A stretch of 59,979 nt of DNA from Serratia marcescens (GTDB taxonomy: Bacteria; Pseudomonadota; Gammaproteobacteria; Enterobacterales; Enterobacteriaceae). The notes beneath the pieces are model-generated. The model did no database searches. It was not told where the DNA came from and saw only the letters and a program-made list of their open reading frames with translations. Shown piece after piece: positions 56,339 to 59,979 of the stretch. Position 1 is the first letter of the stretch. The number at the start of each line of letters is the position of its first letter. A program made the position numbers and the translations under genes. The stretch spans positions 144,120-204,098 of the forward strand of contig JADMXW010000008.1 in NCBI GenBank assembly GCA_015548865.1. The letters are read 5' to 3'.

Positions 56339-56377
56339 AATGAATTTTTATTCGTAATTTGTGTATTTTTATTCTAA
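56339..56377 (-). promoter_or_regulatory. Tandem ARG boxes (ArgR operator) of argA
   Basis: Two 18-bp boxes, 56339-56356 and 56360-56377, separated by 3 bp, fit the consensus WNTGAATWWWWATTCANW with one and two mismatches in fixed positions. The 3-bp spacing is the normal ArgR operator layout. They lie 15 bp before the argA start codon. Confidence 0.88.
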
Positions 56378-56703
56378 TTGAGCGAAAAGGCAAGGAGTAA
56401 GTCTCACAATTCGCTAGTGGTTCGCGCTCATTGCGTTCTTTCCTTGTTGCGAGCGGTCTTTCTCTGGATGACATACCGATTTGCTGTCCTTGGTCGTTTA
56501 TACACTGGTGCGATGATTTTTACATGACAGGGGCGGGAAGATTCGTTAAAGTTTTCCGCTGACTTTGTCTTTTTCGCGTGATATCGCGGCAGATTGTTTG
56601 TTTGTCTGAGACTTTTTCCGTCCGATATTGCCCTTTGTGCACTTTCATCAGTGCCTGCTCGCGACAGTATTATAATGACCACAGCATAACGAATTGGAGT
56701 TGC
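56378..56703. other. Divergent gap between argA and amiC
   Basis: No gene. TATAAT at 56671-56676 is a likely -10 for amiC, without a clear -35. Nothing else was recognised. Confidence 0.45.
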
Positions 56704-57945
56704 ATGTCTTATTCGAATCACAATCAGACTCGCCGCCGCCTTTTGCAAGGCGCGGTGGCAACCTGGTTATTGAGCGTCAGCGGCGTTGGGTGGGCCGCTG
56801 CTGCCCAAGTGATCGCCGTTCGTGTCTGGCCTTCTTCAGCCTATACTCGCGTGACGCTGGAGTCCAATCGCACCCTAAAATATAAACAATTCACACTGAG
56901 CAATCCGGATCGTCTGGTAGTGGATATTGAAGATATCCAGCTTAACAGCGTGTTGAAAACAGTGTCGCAGCAGTTTCAGTCTGACGATCCGCTTATCAAA
57001 GAGGCCCGCATCGGGCAGTTTGATCCTAAGACAGTGCGTCTGGTACTGGAATTGAAGCAAGCCGCTAACCCGAAAGTATTTACTCTCGATCCGGTAGCGG
57101 AGTTTAAACACCGCCTGGTGTTGGACCTCTATCCTGCCGCTGGGCGCTATGATAACGCCGAAGATCCTTTGCTGGCGTTGTTGGAAGATTACAACAAGGG
57201 CGATTTGGAGAGTAAATTGCCGCCTGAAGCACCGCTGGCAGGCAAGGCTGGGCGCGATCGTCCCTTGGTTATCATGCTCGATCCTGGTCATGGCGGCGAA
57301 GATCCTGGGGCAATTGGTAAGAATCGTACGCGTGAAAAAGATATTGTGTTGCAGATTGCGCGGCGGTTACGCAGCTTGATTGAGCGTGAACCCAATATGA
57401 AAGTGTACATGACACGCAATGAAGATGTGTTTATTCCCTTGCGTGTGCGGGTGGCAAAAGCGCGTAAGCAGCGTGCCGATCTGTTCGTGTCGATTCATGC
57501 GGATGCGTTTACTAACCGTGCAGCGCGAGGGTCCTCGGTGTTTGCGCTGTCGAAGAAAGGCGCAACCAGCACCGCAGCGCGTTTTTTGGCGGAGACGCAA
57601 AACGAATCCGACCTGATTGGTGGCGTAAGCATGAGTGGCGATCGCTATCTCGACCATACGCTATTTGATCTGGTTCAAACGGCTACCATCAGCGACAGCC
57701 TGAAATTTGGTGGCGAAATCCTTAAGCGACTTGGCAAAGTAAACAAGTTGCATAAGAACAAGGTCGATCAGGCTGGGTTTGCGGTGTTAAAAGCGCCCGA
57801 TATTCCGTCAGTTCTGGTAGAAACTGCGTTTATCAGCAATCTTGAAGAGGAACGTAAATTGCGTACCAGCCATTTTCAGCAGCAAATTGCGCAATCTATT
57901 CTGGCGGGGATCAAAGCGTACTTTGCCAGTGTGGGAAACCGTTAG
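56704..57945 (+). CDS. amiC: N-acetylmuramoyl-L-alanine amidase AmiC
   Basis: 413 aa from ATG 56704, which follows GGAG (the frame is open 42 codons upstream without similarity). Twin-arginine signal [19 protein letters not shown], then an AMIN domain (about 35-135) for septal targeting, and an amidase_3 zinc domain: [18 protein letters not shown] (His) and VETAFISN (Glu). It splits septal peptidoglycan during cell separation and is activated by NlpD in E. coli. Followed by a terminator and the initiator tRNA cluster. Confidence 0.95.
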   Translation: MSYSNHNQTRRRLLQGAVATWLLSVSGVGWAAAAQVIAVRVWPSSAYTRVTLESNRTLKYKQFTLSNPDRLVVDIEDIQLNSVLKTVSQQFQSDDPLIKEARIGQFDPKTVRLVLELKQAANPKVFTLDPVAEFKHRLVLDLYPAAGRYDNAEDPLLALLEDYNKGDLESKLPPEAPLAGKAGRDRPLVIMLDPGHGGEDPGAIGKNRTREKDIVLQIARRLRSLIEREPNMKVYMTRNEDVFIPLRVRVAKARKQRADLFVSIHADAFTNRAARGSSVFALSKKGATSTAARFLAETQNESDLIGGVSMSGDRYLDHTLFDLVQTATISDSLKFGGEILKRLGKVNKLHKNKVDQAGFAVLKAPDIPSVLVETAFISNLEEERKLRTSHFQQQIAQSILAGIKAYFASVGNR

Positions 57946-57981
57946 TAGTCAGTTAGCGATAGCCAGCAGACAAAAACAAAA

Positions 57982-58005
57982 AAACACCCGTAAGGGTGTT
58001 TGAGA
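57982..58005 (+). terminator. Terminator of amiC
   Basis: Perfect 8-bp stem AAACACCC/GGGTGTTT with GTAA loop, 37 bp after amiC; an A-run precedes it, so it can also act on the minus strand. Confidence 0.75.
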
Positions 58006-58133
58006 TTGCTGACAAACCCTTTTCGACTTGTCCGTGTTTCCCGGCAAATCACGACGAGGGGCACTCCGGCGGCTCACGCCGCTACGACCCCATCGACGCA
58101 CTTCGCCTAATAACGGACTTTGTCATCAGTCTG

Positions 58134-58153
58134 AAACACCCGTAAGGGTGTTT
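58134..58153 (-). terminator. Terminator of the initiator tRNA cluster
   Basis: An exact second copy of the 20-bp hairpin AAACACCCGTAAGGGTGTTT seen at 57982, placed 30 bp after the last tRNA on the minus strand. The T-run is short. Confidence 0.6.
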
Positions 58154-58183
58154 ATCGTTTGTAAGCTTCTTGATTTAAGAAGT

Positions 58184-58260
<77 letters not shown>

Positions 58261-58306
58261 TCCGTCTTACACTTTTCTAGCTTTTTATCATGCCGTAGCG
58301 CGATAT

Positions 58307-58383
<77 letters not shown>

Positions 58384-58429
58384 TCCGTATTACACTTTTC
58401 TAACTTTTTATCATGCCGTAGCGTGATAT

Positions 58430-58506
<77 letters not shown>

Positions 58507-58519
58507 TCCGTGGAAGCGC

Positions 58520-58547
58520 ACTATACACTCCATAGAAGGGTATGCAA
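58520..58547 (-). promoter_or_regulatory. Promoter of the initiator tRNA cluster
   Basis: On the minus strand TTGCAT (58542-58547) and TATAGT (58520-58525) are 16 bp apart, followed by a GC-containing discriminator, 14 bp before the first tRNA. Confidence 0.7.
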
Positions 58548-58723
58548 CCTCTATTTGAAAAAATAGCGGATCTTCTCAACATGGATGTCTGTTTTATCTC
58601 CTAATTGTTTGTTTTTTGTTCTTTTTGGGGGTGTTTTGGATTTGAATGCGTTTTCATATGCATGTGTGTTTGTTATTGTGCCGTCACTGATTTGGCATGC
58701 CTGTAATGAGAGCGAAAGAGAAA

Positions 58724-59854
58724 ATGAGAGGATGTTGGGGTAAATATGTGCTGACCGGTGTGGTGATTGCCATTCTGGCCGGATGTCAGTCCAGGCCGAC
58801 CGACCGTGGGCAGCAGTATAAAGATGGGCGACTTGAGCAGCCGCTTGCGCTCGTTAATGAACCCAACGCTACCGGTAAGCCGGTTAATGCGGGCGACTTC
58901 GTTAACCAGGTAACAGAGATTAAGAACGCCTCCCCCGCGCTCTATGCCCGTAATCAGGACATCTTTCACGCTATCCAACGTTGGATGCAGGCCGGAGCAG
59001 ATACGCGTAACCTGGGCCAGTTTGGACTCAATGCGTGGCAGATGGAGGGGGTGGATAATTTTGGTAACGTTCAGTTTACCGGGTATTACACGCCGGTCGT
59101 GCAGGCGCGTTACACCCGTCAGGGCGAATTCCAACACCCGCTTTATGGTATGCCAGCCCCTAACAAAAAGAGTCGTCGCTTACCCGATCGCGCGGGTATT
59201 TATGCCGGTGCGCTGGGGGAACGCAATGTCCTTGCGTGGACTAACTCACTGATGGATAACTTTTTGATGGAAGTACAGGGGAGCGGCTATGTGGATTTTG
59301 GTGATGGCCGACCGCTGACCTTCTTTGCCTATGGCGGCAAAAATGGGCACGCCTATCGCAGTATCGGTAAAGTGTTAATCGACAGAGGCGAAGTGCCCAA
59401 GGAAGAGATGTCGATGCAGGCTATTCGCCACTGGGGCGAGACGCATTCTGAGTATGAAGTGCGTGAATTGTTGGAACAAAATCCTTCCTTCGTTTTCTTT
59501 AAACCGATGTCATCCGCGCCAGTGAAGGGCGCGAGCGCTGTGCCGTTGATTGCCAAAGCTTCTGTAGCGTCCGATCGCTCGCTGATCCCGCCGGGTACGG
59601 CGTTGCTTGCAGAAGTTCCGTTACTCAACAACGAAGGGAAATTCACTGGCCGTTACGAGATGCGCATGATGATAGCACTCGACGTTGGCGGCGCTATTAA
59701 GGGGCAGCATTTTGACATTTACCAAGGGATTGGTCATGAAGCGGGTCATGCTGCCGGATATTACAACCACTATGGCCGCGTCTGGGTGTTGAAAAATAAT
59801 GCGGCTTCTCCCTTCAGTTCGACGCCTTTATTAATGCAAAACGCTGCGCGTTAA
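58724..59854 (+). CDS. mltA: Membrane-bound lytic murein transglycosylase A
   Basis: 376 aa from ATG 58724 (MRGCWGKYVLTGVV); an upstream in-frame ATG at 58697 adds nine residues that fit the family less well. Lipobox LAGC predicts an outer-membrane lipoprotein. The MltA double-psi barrel domain is followed by the 3D domain with the catalytic Asp in LDVGGAIKGQHFDIYQG. It cleaves peptidoglycan glycan chains. Its place after the initiator tRNA cluster matches E. coli. An IS1 follows its terminator. Confidence 0.95.
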   Translation: MRGCWGKYVLTGVVIAILAGCQSRPTDRGQQYKDGRLEQPLALVNEPNATGKPVNAGDFVNQVTEIKNASPALYARNQDIFHAIQRWMQAGADTRNLGQFGLNAWQMEGVDNFGNVQFTGYYTPVVQARYTRQGEFQHPLYGMPAPNKKSRRLPDRAGIYAGALGERNVLAWTNSLMDNFLMEVQGSGYVDFGDGRPLTFFAYGGKNGHAYRSIGKVLIDRGEVPKEEMSMQAIRHWGETHSEYEVRELLEQNPSFVFFKPMSSAPVKGASAVPLIAKASVASDRSLIPPGTALLAEVPLLNNEGKFTGRYEMRMMIALDVGGAIKGQHFDIYQGIGHEAGHAAGYYNHYGRVWVLKNNAASPFSSTPLLMQNAAR

Positions 59855-59870
59855 TACATCATTCATCTCT

Positions 59871-59902
59871 GCCGGAGAAGAATAATTTCTCCGGCATTTT
59901 TA
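59871..59902 (+). terminator. Terminator of mltA
   Basis: Perfect 9-bp stem GCCGGAGAA/TTCTCCGGC with GAATAA-type loop, followed by ATTTTTA. The IS1 starts at the next base. Confidence 0.85.
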
Positions 59903-59979
59903 GGTGATGCTGCCAACTTACTGATTTAGTGTATGATGGTGTTTTTGAGGTGCTCCAGTGGCTTCTGTTTCTATCAGCT
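59903..59979 (+). mobile_element. IS1 left end (element continues past the window)
   Basis: Starts with the IS1 left inverted repeat GGTGATGCTGCCAACTTACT and continues with the known IS1 leader to the insA start. Only the first 77 bp are present. The insertion point abuts the T-run of the mltA terminator. IS1 normally duplicates 8-9 bp of target, so the bases ending CATTTTTA should recur at the other end. Confidence 0.93.
59958..59979 (+). CDS. insA: IS1 insA, partial start
   Basis: GTG start then ASVSIS, the N-terminus of the IS1 InsA repressor/zinc-finger protein. InsA binds the IS1 ends and represses transposase expression. Only seven codons lie in the window. Confidence 0.88.

Overview
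This window is a chromosomal segment of an enterobacterium (order Enterobacterales). The gene order from speC to mltA is the standard enteric backbone. The soft-rot family (Pectobacteriaceae, e.g. Pectobacterium or Brenneria) is a plausible host because of the protein divergence from E. coli and the style of the TATACCC-ended intergenic repeats; the genus is an inference.

Region 1 (about 71-18051) is a genomic island in the 3' end of a tRNA-Phe gene (18032-18107, minus strand). A P4-type integrase lies next to the tRNA. A direct repeat of the tRNA 3' end, with one base deleted, marks the far end (71-89). The terminator that once followed the tRNA now sits beyond that end (37-61). Both ends carry a 12-bp-spaced pair of GCCCCC motifs that look like integrase arm sites. 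The cargo is mostly phage defence: an AbiE type IV toxin-antitoxin pair; a divergent reverse transcriptase fused to a nitrilase-like domain (DRT type 1/UG1-like) with a possible structured RNA in its leader; and a type IC restriction-modification operon hsdM-hsdS-prrC-hsdR that includes the PrrC anticodon nuclease. The operon lies between two roughly 85% identical copies of a Ner-like regulator gene, the second one broken. The remainder is satellite/ICE debris: an Ash-like remnant, an Integrase_1-type recombinase and an orphan small gene.

Region 2 (18.1-28.4 kb) is backbone: tRNA-Phe, speC, ansP, an exported alpha/beta hydrolase, mltC-yggX-mutY (minus), and trmB-yggL-yggN (plus).

Region 3 (28.4-31.2 kb) is an accessory insert: a decayed TATACCC-ended repeat, an AT-rich leader, a CesT-like type III secretion chaperone gene, and an overlapping 600-codon gene of unknown family that is a candidate effector.

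Region 4 (31.4-42.1 kb) is backbone: tas, ygdR, ygdQ and mutH (minus); a DnaA-box-rich gap at the position of E. coli DARS2; then rppH-ptsP, lgt, thyA and the minor pseudopilin operon ppdA-ppdB-ygdB-ppdC.

Region 5 (42.1-59.98 kb) contains recC-ptrA-recB-recD, a gamma-carbonic-anhydrase-like gene whose last codons lie inside a 277-bp TATACCC element, argA behind two ARG boxes, amiC, three initiator tRNA-Met genes, and mltA. The window ends 77 bp into an IS1 inserted directly after the mltA terminator.
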